A stretch of DNA of 64,000 bases from Macrolepiota albuminosa (taxonomy: Eukaryota; Basidiomycota; Agaricomycetes; Agaricales; Agaricaceae), in the NCBI GenBank assembly GCA_027475525.1, contig JAMWFC010000096.1, forward strand, positions 186,001 through 250,000. Direction: 5' to 3'. The translations under genes and the position numbers were made by a program. The notes under the pieces are model-generated. The model did no database searches and was not told the DNA's origin. It worked only from the letters and a program-made list of their open reading frames with translations. How positions within the stretch are numbered: position 1 is the first letter of the stretch; the number at the start of each line of letters is the position of its first letter. Shown one piece after another: positions 1-11,581 of the stretch.

Positions 1-554
1 TTTTGGAAATCCGGCGAAGTCCAACGTTTGAAAACGGCAGCATATTCAGGAATCGTACCAGTCTCTTCTTTTATCCGGTTGAAAGCCATATGATATGCCA
101 TGATTTTAAAAACTGGCGCGAGGTTTTCTTGCTCGAATTGTGACTCGTTGTCTTTCTCCAGATGGTGGAGTCGTTTGAATGGTAACGTAGTCGATACAGG
201 GTGGACGATGGCTACAAACTGACTGTTTACTGGCACAAGGATACCTTCTAGCTCTGGTCTTATCACTTTGCAGAGTTGTTCTACAAGACGTGGTACTGGC
301 ACAATACTTTGAAGAACGGACTTCACGAGTTTTCCGCTTGTAGTTGACGTGCTTTTAGCACTACAAGACGGTGCTGGTTTTCCGCTAAAGTACTGAGGGG
401 CTTCGAGGAGACGAAGGAGTGATACCATTCCAGTCTCTTCAGGTCCGAGGTTTATGAGCTGTGGCATGGTTTCCGAGGCCATCGAAGCGGAATTGGGTGG
501 CATGGTTCTCGAGGACATCGAAGTGGAATTGGATGGCATAGTCCTCGAGGTCAT
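1..554 (-). CDS. Unknown protein, C-terminal part cut by window edge
   Basis: An open frame runs without stop on the minus strand from an ATG at 554 to the left edge (about 184 codons, 3' end missing). An upstream stop in the same frame lies near 605, so this is the first Met unless an intron precedes it. The first ~35 residues are Ser/Thr/Met rich and come from three copies of a 36-bp repeat. The rest is ordinary soluble-looking sequence with alternating charged and hydrophobic residues and no membrane segment or motif I recognise. I cannot assign a function. The absence of stops over 184 codons and normal codon use support a real gene. Confidence 0.5.
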   Translation of the reverse strand, partial: MTSRTMPSNSTSMSSRTMPPNSASMASETMPQLINLGPEETGMVSLLRLLEAPQYFSGKPAPSCSAKSTSTTSGKLVKSVLQSIVPVPRLVEQLCKVIRPELEGILVPVNSQFVAIVHPVSTTLPFKRLHHLEKDNESQFEQENLAPVFKIMAYHMAFNRIKEETGTIPEYAAVFKRWTSPDFQ

Positions 555-569
555 CGAAGTGGAGTTGGA
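462..569 (-). repeat. 3 x 36-bp in-frame minisatellite
   Basis: Three consecutive 36-bp units (462-497, 498-533, 534-569) differ from each other by a few substitutions. Each encodes a 12-residue unit of the form SNSTSMxSRTMP at the start of the partial minus-strand gene. Length in multiples of three keeps the frame. Confidence 0.85.
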
Positions 570-1378
570 TATCGAGAGCGGGTAGAAGTAGACGATAAGG
601 AGCAGGAGGAGTTATAAGGAGGAGCAGTTGATGCCTTCCGACAAGCATTTTCAGAGTTTATATGTCGCCCAACAAGAACCACCACAGCCGTTCGGCATTT
701 ATTTGTTGACTTCATACACGACACAATGGAATGTTGAGATACGAGCTAAGATGCACAGAAAACAATAATCCCGCACAAAGGCTTCTTGGCAATCAGTAAC
801 GCTTGTTGAGGACAAACCTACACAAAACTTATGGAACAACAAACAAAATTGAGAAGGATATCCTTCTTTGGTGAACAGCGTGTGACATTCACCCGATTTA
901 TATCTTTCTCGCTCGATTGCTTGAGTTTATCCTCATAGAAAGGTAGGATTTTACCTTGCAGCCCAAAAAAAATGACAGACTTTCTTAGAGATGCTGTGCA
1001 GGTCGTTACGAGCCGGAGAAACTGAACAAGGTATTGACAATAGTATCGGTCAAGCTTATAGTCCATTGAGTGCATATTCTTGTTATGCCCAGCGACCGTC
1101 AGTAACAAAAGAAAATTGATAACAAATATTTAGAATACAATGGGCCTAACCAAAGTACAAGGTGAAATACAAACAATTCACCGTGGGTAAAGGGAGAGCT
1201 TGTCCAGAGACAGCTTCAACACATAATGTGGCGAATTTGCCTTGAGAATAATAACAATGGGAATTTGTCGAAGTTGTTGCATCTTTAGTCCTTTTTGGTT
1301 ACGTAACCTTAAGGACATCGAAAATAACCCTTAACGACAGAACAAATACTTTCGTAACTGCTTTAGCTTCTTCAGTCC
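570..1378. other. Intergenic, no supported gene
   Basis: Only a 96-codon minus frame (818-1108) is present. It has no recognisable motif, is Cys-rich at its end, and is probably chance. This stretch probably contains the divergent promoters of the flanking genes, but no clear element was seen. Confidence 0.4.
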
Positions 1379-2576
1379 ATGTCGCTCTCACTCAAATTCT
1401 CTTCCAACGCCCTATCACCGTTTCCAGAGGGAGTAGCCTCCAATGAGGTTACTTTCCTCCAAAGCAGCTCTGTCAAACTCATGCAACCAGGCGTTGTTGC
1501 CACCGTTGATGTGACTAAAAGCATTAACGGATACTTCCAGTACGAGGACGATGAATATCATTTCATGGGAACGATCATGCTGCCCAATGAGCCTTCCCCT
1601 CGTGACGTTGTCGTCAAGTTACTCTGGGGTAGCGATAGAGAGTCTTATCCTGAAACATTCCAGAATTACAAACAAGAAGCAAAATTATATCAAGACCACT
1701 TATGCATAGCGATAGAGAGTCTTATCCTGAAACATTCCAGAATTACAAACAAGAAGCAAAATTATATCAAGACCACTTATGCAAAAATGAATCCCTCTAT
1801 GGAAAAGGAGTCCCAAGAAACTATGGATTGTATGAAACCAAGTTCTATTGGAAATTATATGACCTATTTGTCGATTGTGCTTGTATGGTATATCAATACT
1901 GTGGTTCAAGCGAAAACCTGCAATGGTCGACAGGTAGTGGCCTTTCGGACTTCGGGTAAGTAATTTTTTCGTTCCTGTCGTTAAAATCTTGACGTAACTT
2001 TTAATTCAAGTGTTCAGGCTGTCAAGCTTTTACTGGAAATACACAAGAGCGGCATTAGACACAATGATTTCAGTCTTGATAGAAATATCACATGCCTCGA
2101 TGATAAACCGTTCTTAGTGGATTTTTCTCAAGCACGCTCCCATAATTGCCCAGAGAAGGAATTCGAGTACCCTGCTCGGCTCTTTGATGTGAACGAAAAT
2201 ACCTTGAGGTGCGGTGAATTATGTGATTTCCTCGCAGAATTGCGCCACCACGTGGCACCTAGTAAGTCTCGTTTGAAGTTTGCCGTGCACAACTAGCTGA
2301 CACTTGGAAGTTAAATTCCATTGGTATGGATATGATGTAAAGTATCGTCGAGTGGAATCTCTTGATGGCATCTTTCAACACAAACGAAGGTTGACGTTTG
2401 CTAGGAGAGCCACAGTTGAGCAACAGTGGGAATATGCGGTGAATGTGTGGAAATTTCTCTGCTCTAATTGGTCTTCATATCATACCGGGAAGGCCCCAGA
2501 AGTGGGCGATACGTCTTTTGAGGCCTATCGGGCAAGATCAAATACGAATATTGCCTTGTTGACGACGGGAGAGTAG
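1379..2576 (+). pseudogene. Protein-kinase-like gene, frame broken by a 77-bp duplication
   Basis: Exon 1 starts at ATG 1379. Introns are about 1956-2017 and 2262-2310; the last exon ends at TAG 2574-2576. The part after intron 1 carries an HxD-like loop (IRHNDFSLDRNIT) followed by PFLVDFSQA in the place of DFG. This is the pattern of the divergent kinase-fold family common in agaricomycetes, and with HND/DFS it may be catalytically altered. Upstream, VPRNYGLY resembles the hinge-side strand of that family. An exact 77-bp tandem duplication at 1630-1783 moves the frame by two, so exon 1 as written runs into unrelated codons. Removing one copy would put the two halves in one frame. The break is probably an assembly error, in which case the gene is intact. 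Confidence 0.6.
1630..1783. repeat. Exact 77-bp tandem duplication
   Basis: Bases 1630-1706 are repeated identically at 1707-1783. The bases on each side differ, so the unit is exactly 77 bp. It is one of five such duplications in the window. Confidence 0.97.
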
Positions 2577-3241
2577 TTAGAAATATGAAGTGACCTAACT
2601 TGCGGCGTTGCATGCGTGCATGATTTGAGTTCGGCAAACCATGGCTTCTACTATCTTTTAATACTATGGGTTAAGCTGTCGCAGACTGGCATAAAAGAAC
2701 CAATGTTCTTACTCAAGTTTTCTGACAATGTTCGTCCTCTCCATTCAAACGCTGTAACAACGAGAGACGTCACTTTTTCATTAGAGCATATAGCGACCAC
2801 TCCTTTGGTGTGCCGCAATTTTATCCATCATCTAAGTAATAGAGATTGATGCTCCTAGTCCCCTCACCGCCAAAGTCCTCTTGCCACTCTTATCATGATG
2901 GACTGACGGCGTCTCATCAGAGGATACAGTGTAGAGGTTGATGATCCCAGTCCCGCCACCACCAAAGGGCAAAGTCCTCTTGCCAGTCTTATTATTGTGG
3001 ACTCACGGCGTCCCGGATTTCTCTAACTTCATAGTCTTTATGTACATGTAATTAACGAACATATCCACAAACAATCAGATTATCTCCTTTGCTACGCAGA
3101 AAGATTATTGAGTTGACCGTAGGCATTACTCTCTTGATATCATCGCGAATCCTGGTATCGTCGCACGAACTCCGGATCCAAAAACTTCATCCTTCCTCTC
3201 CCTTGAGTCAGTTGAAAAAACCATCAGCATGCTGCCAAACA
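2577..3241. other. Intergenic, no supported gene
   Basis: Contains two diverged copies of a short segment (about 2850-2930 and 2935-3015, both holding GCAAAGTCCTCTTGCCA-like or close sequence and a GGCGTC box), probably an old local duplication. No coding frame was recognised. Confidence 0.4.
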
Positions 3242-4200
3242 CTAAGCGAAGAATAAGGACGCACCCTTGAACCTCACACCCCCGCTATTACTCGCCAACT
3301 CCTTCTCGTACTTCTCCTTGATCTTCTGCAGCTCCTTCTTCCTCGATTCTTCCAACCTCTCTTTCTCTTCACATTCCAACCTCACATCATACTCCTCCTC
3401 TGTCTCTTCCCTCGGCGTATCAGGCTTTGAAGGAGATTGCTGCTCAGGCGTTCCAACCTCACATCATACTCCTCCTCTGTCTCTTCCCTCGGCGTATCAG
3501 GCTTTGAAGGAGATTGCTGCTCAGGCGAGCGTGAATCCTTGCTTCTCGACTTTTTCTTCTTGCGGTAGCGTCGTCTCTCCGGACTGGGACTACGAGATTC
3601 GGAACGGGACCTCGACCGTCTATGAGATCGTTTTTCCAACTTGGAGTGTTCTTCTGCTGGGTTGACTAACCGTGGGATGAACGTAGATGACTCCGAAAAT
3701 CAAGAGACAAGATTGCCAATTGACGCACCTGAAGGCTTGCGCAACTCGAGCTCTCCGCAATTTGAGATGACCACAGGTGTTAGTGGACGGCTCTTCTCAT
3801 CAACAGGCATCGTTGAAATTTTCTGCACAATGTCGAATCCGCGAAGAACGCGACCGAACACGACATGCTTGCCTGTTCAAACGGAGGTCAATGATGCAGC
3901 AATGGGACAAAGAAGAGAGAAATGTACCGTTTAAATGCGGACACTGACGCAGTGTGATAAAGAACTGCGAGTTCCTGATATTTGGGCCCTTGTTTGCCAT
4001 ACATAAAAGAGCCTCTGCGTCCAATGGTTGCTCGAGGTCTTCGTCTGCAAAGGAACCGCCATAGATGGACTCGCCACCGGTGCCGTCGAACTTGGTAAAA
4101 TCTGTGTGTTGTTAATTATTGCTGAACACGTGTGAATGAGTAGTAGTCGTACCTCCCCCTTGGATCATGATATCCCGTATCGACCGGTGAAGTTGGTAAG
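3242..4200 (-). CDS. Cyclophilin-type peptidyl-prolyl isomerase with RS tail
   Basis: Cis-trans proline isomerase of the nuclear, splicing-linked cyclophilin type. Read on the minus strand the exons are about 4153-4200, 3928-4101, 3729-3872 and 3242-3656, with GT..AG introns between. Landmarks in order: IMIQGG and [15 protein letters not shown], then MANKGPN followed by SQFFITL, then KHVVFGRVL, all conserved cyclophilin blocks. An Arg/Ser-rich region ([18 protein letters not shown]) and a Lys/Glu-rich tail ending in a TAG at 3242-3244 follow. The N-terminal third before the HR..MIQGG block is not convincingly present, so the 5' exons are missing or decayed. A 77-bp duplication at 3374-3527 falsely shifts the tail frame. 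In place of the canonical FHR the text reads LHR; whether the enzyme is active cannot be told. Confidence 0.75.
3374..3527. repeat. Exact 77-bp tandem duplication
   Basis: Bases 3374-3450 are identical to 3451-3527, inside the RS-cyclophilin tail. Flanking bases differ, so the length is exactly 77. Confidence 0.97.
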
Positions 4201-5850
4201 TAAGTATGTGGCACCCATGGTGAAACCTGAAACTTGGAACTGTGGTCGATTTTGATGTGATGTGGCATGATTTGGTTTGGGGGGGGTGGATGGATGTATG
4301 AGTAGGGACTTGGACTTTTTTTCTGGGTCTAGTTGTGGTATTCTTAGAGTGGATCTTATGGCTTTTAAGGAAGAAAAGGAAAGAAGAGAAAAAGAAATGG
4401 AAATTTAAGTTGGTAGCTGGGATTTAAGGTTGGAATTCGATGTTGGTATGTACCTGGCGCACATGGTGAAATGAAACGTGAAACCTGCAGCTGAAACGGT
4501 GGTACCATCACGCCCCGTGTTCACTAGTTGCGATGCGCTATGTTCCCTACATCCAAGCCACGGAGGCCCTCCTTTCATGTAAATTAGGTAGTTCACTGGG
4601 AATGGTCTGGTCGAGTGTTGTGTAGTTTATTTTGGACCTTTATTTGAACGCTTTATGTTATTTTACGGACAACATAACTAGATTCTATACAGAGAAGTTC
4701 AGGGCAGACGAAAGATAAGGACAAGAATTGGCTTACGCTAACCAGATATGACCATCGAGGCACCAGTCCGCCAGCACTCCTTTGATCTCGATAATATTAT
4801 CAGGGAAAACCACATAGTATTCCAATTATCCAGGTATCTATCATGCTGATCTGCGCTTTAAAAAGCTAGATATGCAGCACGATGGATACGGAAAGAATAC
4901 TCGACATCAGGTCCAATGGTTGACGCACTATTGATTACTAGCAAGTCCCTGGTGTTCCGCGTAAAGATACGCTGACGACCGAACTGAAAATGGCAGCGTC
5001 AGATGTCGATGAGCCGGTTTCTCGAAGAATCGAGTCATTCAGCAAGATAGCAGAAAGTGAAGGGCCAACTACATGAACCAAACTCTTCAGGTTTGAGGAA
5101 ATTGTGTTGATATCTCTGGGTTGCGACTCTTATCCTATCGGATACGATTCAAATCAGAAGACTACAAATATATCATTTTCAACTTTGAATGACACAAGAA
5201 CATGAAGAATTGCTTGATGAAAGTTGTTGCAATTGTCGAATAATGAGCTGTAATGAGAAACTGTCCGATTGTCGGAAGCGTAAGTAAATTGACGGTCATT
5301 ATTCGCACAATCAGACTCGTCACCTGCTAGAAGTAAAGCATTATGATGGAAGTCGATGCTGACCAAGGATACAGTACTCTTGCTACCACTGGCGTCCCAG
5401 AGTGATAACATAGAGAACACGATGAAACTCTATAATGCGCCAAAATGAAGCTTTCATTGACCCGAAGGGAGAGATTAGAGGCTACTTGGGACTAGCATGG
5501 GTTATTGTGTATAGAAAAAGTAATTCTGAAACCGACGACTTAGTATCGCATATGTGTTGCCAGAAAACTACAACGCACACAGGAGTAGTAAGACGTCTGA
5601 AGAGACCCATCCAACCATGAAAATACAACAAGACGAAATCAGAAGAAAGACGTCGAGCAGTGCATGGCATGGGTATAGATTTTGGGTCCATCGCCCTACT
5701 TTTTTGTTTTCCTACTCTCTACGAATAACACTCGAGCCTTTACTACACACAACGTCAGTTTGTAGCAGTCTTCTTCAGTTCAGCTATAATTTACCTTTCG
5801 GATCATACTTGACAGCAGAAAGCCTTGGACCCTGGCGAAGACGCTGAGTT
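4201..5850. other. Intergenic or decayed, no recognised gene
   Basis: Short frames only (for example minus 5154-5420, 88 codons, Ser/Asp rich; plus 5554-5847), none with a known motif or consistent splice sites. Around 4445-4490 a stretch resembles 4210-4240 (ATGGTGAAA..GTGAAACCTG), a small local duplication near the cyclophilin start. Confidence 0.35.
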
Positions 5851-6004
5851 GTGTAGAAAAAGCCCGTTTGAGCTGTAGAGATCATGCGAACAATGAGTGT
5901 CCTGTAGTAAGTGTGTGTAAGTTCTGAGTGTAGAAAAAGCCCGTTTGAGCTGTAGAGATCATGCGAACAATGAGTGTCCTGTAGTAAGTGTGTGTAAGTT
6001 CTGA
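5851..6004. repeat. Exact 77-bp tandem duplication
   Basis: Bases 5851-5927 are identical to 5928-6004, in non-coding sequence. Flanking bases differ, so the length is exactly 77. Confidence 0.97.
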
Positions 6005-6479
6005 TTCTGCCATTCAAAAGTATACTCTAAAGGTCTCTGACCTTGCTTTCGCCTTCGCAGCCATGGCTATTCGGTGAGGGCTAGACTTTATCCAATTGGT
6101 GTGACACTACGGTCACGACATCTACGTGACCGTGAGTAAGTCACGGCCGAAATAATTCAATGATATTTAAACACAGGTATCACAGATCTAGATCAAAACG
6201 AGATATCGATGGATAGGTAGATGATCCATATGAAACTTTCATATCTACTGTTGACTGCAGATCAACACTCCGCATTTGAAACGTCGGTCTCAATATGAAA
6301 CGGCGGAAAGAAATTGGCTTTTATTCTATTCTAGTCGAATTCCTAACAACTGCAGGTTTGCCTCAGCTTCTAGCTGAACCTTCAGGTTTCGTAAGAACAA
6401 GTCATGCCCTGCACCGGAATAATTAAAGTTATTCGTTAGAGGTCCTGTCATTGAACGGTTCGTTATCCTTCCCATTCAT

Positions 6480-6758
6480 ATGCATGGGGATCTCGAAGAT
6501 TGCAGCATCTCATCTTCTAGTTCTCAAAGGAATTTTACTTTTGCACCTCGAATCGACCTGAACCTCCCACAGATGTCTACGGCCGACTTCTCAGCCTCTT
6601 ACAGCTGGACTAATACAAACTTTTCCGCTCAGGAAACACCGCAACATCAACATTCTTATGTTGGGCTTAGACGTACGGATCAAGGTGAGATATTTGCGAA
6701 TTGTTACATCCCAGGCATGAACACTTTGTTCGTCGGAGAAAGTTACCAACGATTTTGA
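6480..6758 (+). CDS. Possible small unknown protein
   Basis: A 92-codon ATG frame with a Ser/Thr/Gln-rich, low-hydrophobicity product, no signal peptide and no motif I recognise. It could be an exon of a larger gene, since a GGTGAG donor-like site follows at about 6684. Support is weak: length and composition only. Confidence 0.25.
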   Translation: MHGDLEDCSISSSSSQRNFTFAPRIDLNLPQMSTADFSASYSWTNTNFSAQETPQHQHSYVGLRRTDQGEIFANCYIPGMNTLFVGESYQRF

Positions 6759-8100
6759 GTTAGATACCTATGTACATCTTTTGCTATTTGGATTATGGTA
6801 CTCAAAAGTCAAGGTTTATAGAAGTTAGTCTTGTTCACTGAAGCTCACAGCATGGTGAAGCAGAACTCATCTCATCCAAGGTTCTGCATTATCTGTCAGC
6901 CATAGATGTGCCAATTTCGAGTGGGATGATGGCGATGACGATATTCAAGGCTCGGTATCTTGGTTGATCTCGAAAGCCCATGCTACTGCGAGACCTCATT
7001 TGTCCTTGATAGCATAACGGTAGAGGCGCAGTCCCACCTTCCAAAGCTTGCAGCATCGGTATCCACTTATAGTTATGCTAGCTCAGCTGTGCTGCGGTCA
7101 ATGTCAGGTTCGTACTTTGTGCTAACATGGGTAAAGCGGTCATTAGTAACACATTGGTTCGCATGCCCGAGTCGGACAGTATGCTTTTTCGTGATGCTTA
7201 CGTCGTGAGGTTTTCAACCTTATAAGGTAGCGACCTCTATGATTCGATTCTACATGCAAAAGCATAGATTCCGTTCGAGAGATCCGCCCATTCTTCAGTA
7301 CCATTACCTCTTGTGCTATATTAAAACATTGCTGCTGGATGGATCCCCACGAGGATGAGTGACTTGTGTCGCTGCGGTTCCCACAGATTATCTGCCATTG
7401 ATGTTGATCCCTAAACCGGTAACCTTTCCCTCCACGGATACAATGCTTGTATCGTCTAGTTGATCCTCGCATATCTAATCAATAGATCAAATGAACAGGT
7501 TCCAGGCGAAATATGAACAATGAATCCTGTTGCACCTTGCTGATCAAGACAAGAAGACCGATGAATGATCTCTTGATGTCCGTGCGTTCTGGGACCATAA
7601 TGGTGCAATACAGCATCTAAACACCTTAAACATCATAATTGCGCAAACAGATTAAGTAGAGTACTTTTGAAGACCATCCTGTAGTTTAGCACATTGTACA
7701 TTATCGAACAATAACGATGAAAGAGAAAGAGGCTGAATGTTAGTAGAAACTTGGAATAAAAATCAAATACATGTGTTGCGTTTCGCAATATGGGCCAATC
7801 GGAGAAATTGGGGTACTCTACAACTACAAGTTCCAGGCGCGATCCGACATACCGATCACGATATCTGCAAAGGATATCGAGCACCCAGAGAAAAGCAAGG
7901 AATGGGAAGGTGAGTGAGATTGAGCCATTTATACAAGGGAAGCTCATACAAAGTCAGCGTTTTTCAGGTGTTCACGCAAAATACTGTCCCGGACAGCCTG
8001 ACCAAAATTACCACTAAGACCGACATCTGAAGTGTAGCATTGAGATGTTGACAGCAATTATGAAAGCAAAATTGGACGCACTGGTCATAAGGGAATTACT
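6759..8100. other. No recognised gene
   Basis: Several 70-110 codon frames occur on both strands (for example minus 7143-7472, minus 7633-7947) but none has a known domain or a matching partner across an intron. It may contain the lost 3' part of the G-alpha-like gene, but the switch regions of that family were not found. Confidence 0.35.
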
Positions 8101-8720
8101 TTGGTCAAATTCGATCTTGTACTCCTGAATTCCGAGAGTTCGGAGTCGTGCACGTACGATATCGTCATCAGTAGGTTCATAATGCTTCGTCGCTATACGT
8201 TCGAGGTCGTCTAGGAAACTGGGGGAATTCGAAATCACGTCACCAATTTTACGCGCCGACAAACAAAGAGAAGACATACAAGCCAGCAGAGTCCTCTAAC
8301 CGTATTCTCCGTTTCGTTAGGACTGCCTTCACCGCTGAGTGCGCTGATATCTTGCCTGCATTCCGCAATCACCTCGGTCGCTTCATCCACAGTCCCACTC
8401 TTCTCCCGCGGATTGTGTTGGCTGTTGCCACTGAGCGCAGCGAGTGGACCCTCGAACACATGCTTCCACCCTCTGACCACAAACTCCTTTGTCTGTCCGA
8501 CAGGGTCCTCACCGAGTACACCAACACCGTCGGCCCCGCCTATGACCTCTTCTGTGCCCGCCCCAAGACGGCGCTTCAGGTCAGCCTCAACACGACGAAG
8601 TGGTCCCAGTCGCAGTTTGAGTAGCTCGTGTGTGTGCGTGAGCTGTATGGGCTCTGATACCCACGTGCACATATCAGAATCCGGAGATTCAGGGTCTGTG
8701 GATTCGCATAGAGGTGCCAC
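8101..8720 (-). pseudogene. G-protein alpha subunit-like fragment
   Basis: Middle part of the expanded G-alpha-like family of agaricomycetes (GTP-binding signalling proteins). Visible blocks: LLKLRLGPLRRVEADLKRRL, then a long linker, then DEATEVIAECRQDISAL, then after a shift in frame near 8345 a KRRIRLEDSAGF block. An intron at 8219-8279 follows, then FLDDLERIATKHYEPTDDDI and ARLRTLGIQEYKI, the helical-to-Ras domain linker holding the catalytic Arg. The P-loop expected upstream and the switch II, NKxD and C-terminal parts expected downstream were not found. It therefore looks truncated at both ends as well as frameshifted. Plus-strand frames over the same bases are shadows. Confidence 0.7.
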
Positions 8721-8999
8721 GTTGGATGTTTCGGCATGGGTTGGAAGTGGGCTTTCAGGATGGAAGTAATACCAATACCCGGGGAGCCTATCGACCTTAA
8801 GGAGTATGATGGACTTTCTGGCCGCTCACCTGTGCCTTTCCGTGTCAGGATGGTCCCTCGTCATGATAGTGTCGCAGAGATCCTATGCATTTAACGCCTA
8901 ATCCAGACACCTGAGTTTCCGAATATTATTCCGTCAATCTTACATTGCCTATCTGTTTTACGTATAGTAATGCACTTTGTAATCTTTGTACAAATACAT

Positions 9000-9575
9000 C
9001 TACTGACAATTCCGCCTTCAGAATTGCCTGAATGACCTAAGATGAGTATTGTCTTCGTCTAAAGGAAAAAGACATGGTAAGCTTGTCACGTCCCTTTCCA
9101 TTCTTTCTGTGCAATGCGAAATATATCATGATCAGGTGATGGCACTGCACAGCAATGAGTCTTGTTGATTCTTGTGGACAAGCGCTCGCCATCGGAACCG
9201 TGGAAAGCACAGAAGATCAAGCGCCGAGATGACAACGCCTGTGCCAGGTGCAGCACCACCTTTGCTCCTGCTCACAAGTACAACTAAACAAAGGTACTAA
9301 TTCTACATGCATAAACCTCGAGTAGGGAGAGGGAGTCCAAGACCGTAAAATTCCGGAGTCCTCAACACAACTCCCGTAAAACCTCAAGGGGTGATCTGCT
9401 TACCTTCCTTATCCGGGAGCAAAGGAACCGGCTTTATCGACAAAGTTTCATTGCTTAGCTCGAATGGGAATTGATATCAAACTATCGTCGGGTAGCTAAC
9501 GGTATGAGCATCCCGTAACAGAGACTGAGTCACTGTTCTAAACTCCACCGTATTGCACAGCACGACACTTGGAAC
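9000..9575. other. Intergenic upstream of the P450 gene
   Basis: No coding frame. Probably contains the upstream region of the P450 gene that starts at 9619. Confidence 0.4.
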
Positions 9576-9583
9576 TTATATAA
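9576..9583 (+). promoter_or_regulatory. TATA-like element before P450
   Basis: The sequence ACTTATATAATGG at about 9574-9586 is a good TATA-box match and lies ~36 bases before the chosen ATG at 9619. Position alone suggests a short 5' leader. Confidence 0.35.
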
Positions 9584-9618
9584 TGGGGAATGGGAAGTAA
9601 TCAATGCGTTCCACCTAG

Positions 9619-11581
9619 ATGCAACCTCCTTGTCTCTACATTTTCAGCGGTCTATTTGTTTCCTTGTATATACTCTATCGCTTCTTACGGACTTTGCCGC
9701 CCTTACCATTCCCACCGGGACCTCATGGATATATTATATCTGGCGTCAAACATCTACTCTGTACTGTAGAACCTTGGAGGCTCTACGATTCCTGGGCTCA
9801 TGACTTCAGAAGTACTACTCTACACCGTTTTCCGGCTTCCATTCTAACATGAACATAACGCTATAGGCCCTATTATCTCTTTCCGGGTGTACAATCGTCG
9901 TATCGTAATCTTGAACGATGTAGCCGCTGTGCATGATCTTCTAGAAAAGCGCGCAAACATTTATTCCGACCGCCCCAGATTCCCCATGCTCCACGATGTT
10001 TGTGACCGCAGAAAGACGGTTTTCAACGTCTCTTCTCTCGACAGTCGGCACAAAAAATATAGAAAGCTCTTGAAAACGGGATTGAATGCCCGTGTCACAC
10101 AAGAATATTGGCCCTTGTTACAGTCTGAACTAGAAGTCCTTCTTGATGGGTTTGCCGCCGATCCTAAAGAATTCAAAAAACACATTAGAAGATAGTTTCC
10201 CTTATCGGGACTGGTTATCTAAAACTTACCGTTCTCACAGAAACGCAGCCGCAGTTATTATGAAAATGGCCTTCGGGTATACTGTTACTGAAAACGACCC
10301 GTTCATCAAGATTACTGAGGACACAGTCAAAATATCTGGCCTGGCAATGGCCCCTGGTAGATGGCTCGTAGATTATTTGCCTATCAGTAAGCTCTTCGTG
10401 AGTATCACGATGTCTAGACCTCTGATGCAAAGCTACCAGTGCGTTATCTTCCTTCATTCCTCCCTGGTGCGGGATGGAAACGTCAAGGAGAGATCTGGCG
10501 AGAACAATTGAACGGGCTGTCAGAAGTTCCTCATGAATGGGTCAAGAAGCAGATGGTACGATACACCATTTACACTTAGTTCGTGTCAGCGATAGACGTT
10601 TCTTCAAGGAAACTGGCGATTTTATCGAGTCGTTTACCTCGCGATATCTTCGTCCCAATGGGATTGACATAGTAGATGCTGAGCAGCAAGACATTGTCAA
10701 GTGGTGTGCTGGCGGCTTGTACGCTGGTGCCGGCGATACTGTGCGTTTCCAAATTAAAATTCGCAACTTTTATTGATTTGTTTGATCTGGTAGACGTTCT
10801 CTGCTCTAGTGTCATTCATTATGCTCATGGCGTTATACCCACATATTCAAGATAAAGCTCAAGCCGAGCTTGATGCGTTGGCCGGCAAGGGTCGTGTGCT
10901 TCAACATTCGGACCTCAACAAGCTTGAATACCTTCCTGCAGTTATGAAAGAGGTACTCAGGTACGCTCCAGTAGCTAATTTAGGTGCGACATTGAAGATT
11001 CATCCACCCGTGACTTGATCTTATTCATGAGTAGCTTTACCTCACGGAGTTACTCAAGATGACGAATACAATGGATACCGTATCCCAAAAGGCGCCACCG
11101 TGATAGCCAATGTTTGGTAAGTTTTCTCTTTCATCTACTGATAGTGAAGCTCATATGCAAAGGGCAATCCTACATGATCCGGATTTGTATCCCAACCCAT
11201 ATACCTTTGATCCGGAGCGGTTTGCCTCTCCTCAATCCTCAAGCAAGTCGCGACAGCCAGATCCTAGGACGTATTCTTTCGGGTTTGGGAGGCGCAGGTG
11301 TCCAGGTACAGCTCTTTTCTAGAGTTGGTCGACAAAATTTGAATCATGATTCTCAGGTATGAACTTGTCCGAAACAACTATGCTCTTTACGATGGCCGGA
11401 ATTCTCTCGAAGTTCGACATCTCTCTACCAACTGGAAATACTCTTCCCACTTTATGCTTCACTGATGGGACCACAAGGTGATTGATGAGGGATTTTTGTT
11501 GTTCTTAAGTGCTTATGCCTCCATTCTAGTCATATAGAACCATTCGATGTTACAATTTCTTCACGCGACTCAAGCGCTTAA
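9619..11581 (+). CDS. Cytochrome P450 monooxygenase, multi-exon
   Basis: Membrane-anchored heme monooxygenase. ATG 9619 opens a hydrophobic N-terminal anchor (about residues 5-22) and a Pro-rich hinge (LPPLPFPPGPHG). Clear introns: 9812-9866, 10741-10793, 10984-11034, 11117-11162, 11306-11356 and 11478-11529; others lie between 10195 and 10620. Motifs in order: RPRFPM B/B' region, I-helix AGAGDTT (split by intron 10741-10793), K-helix KEVLR (ExxR), PERF, and the heme loop FGFGRRRCPG (Cys ligand). After the last intron the frame ends HIEPFDVTISSRDSSA and TAA 11579-11581. Subfamily and substrate are unknown; the overall pattern resembles fungal O-methylsterigmatocystin oxidoreductase-like P450s. 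The donor of the intron after HIRR (about 10195) is not canonical, and joining at the obvious acceptor makes a stop, so this gene may carry one defect. Confidence 0.9.

Noticed and set aside
818..1108. 96-codon minus frame as a gene
   Set aside because: No motif, no splice partners, unusual Cys/Ile-rich end; length is within chance for this composition.
8352..8769. Plus-strand frames (90 and 118 codons)
   Set aside because: Antisense to the recognisable G-alpha-like blocks.
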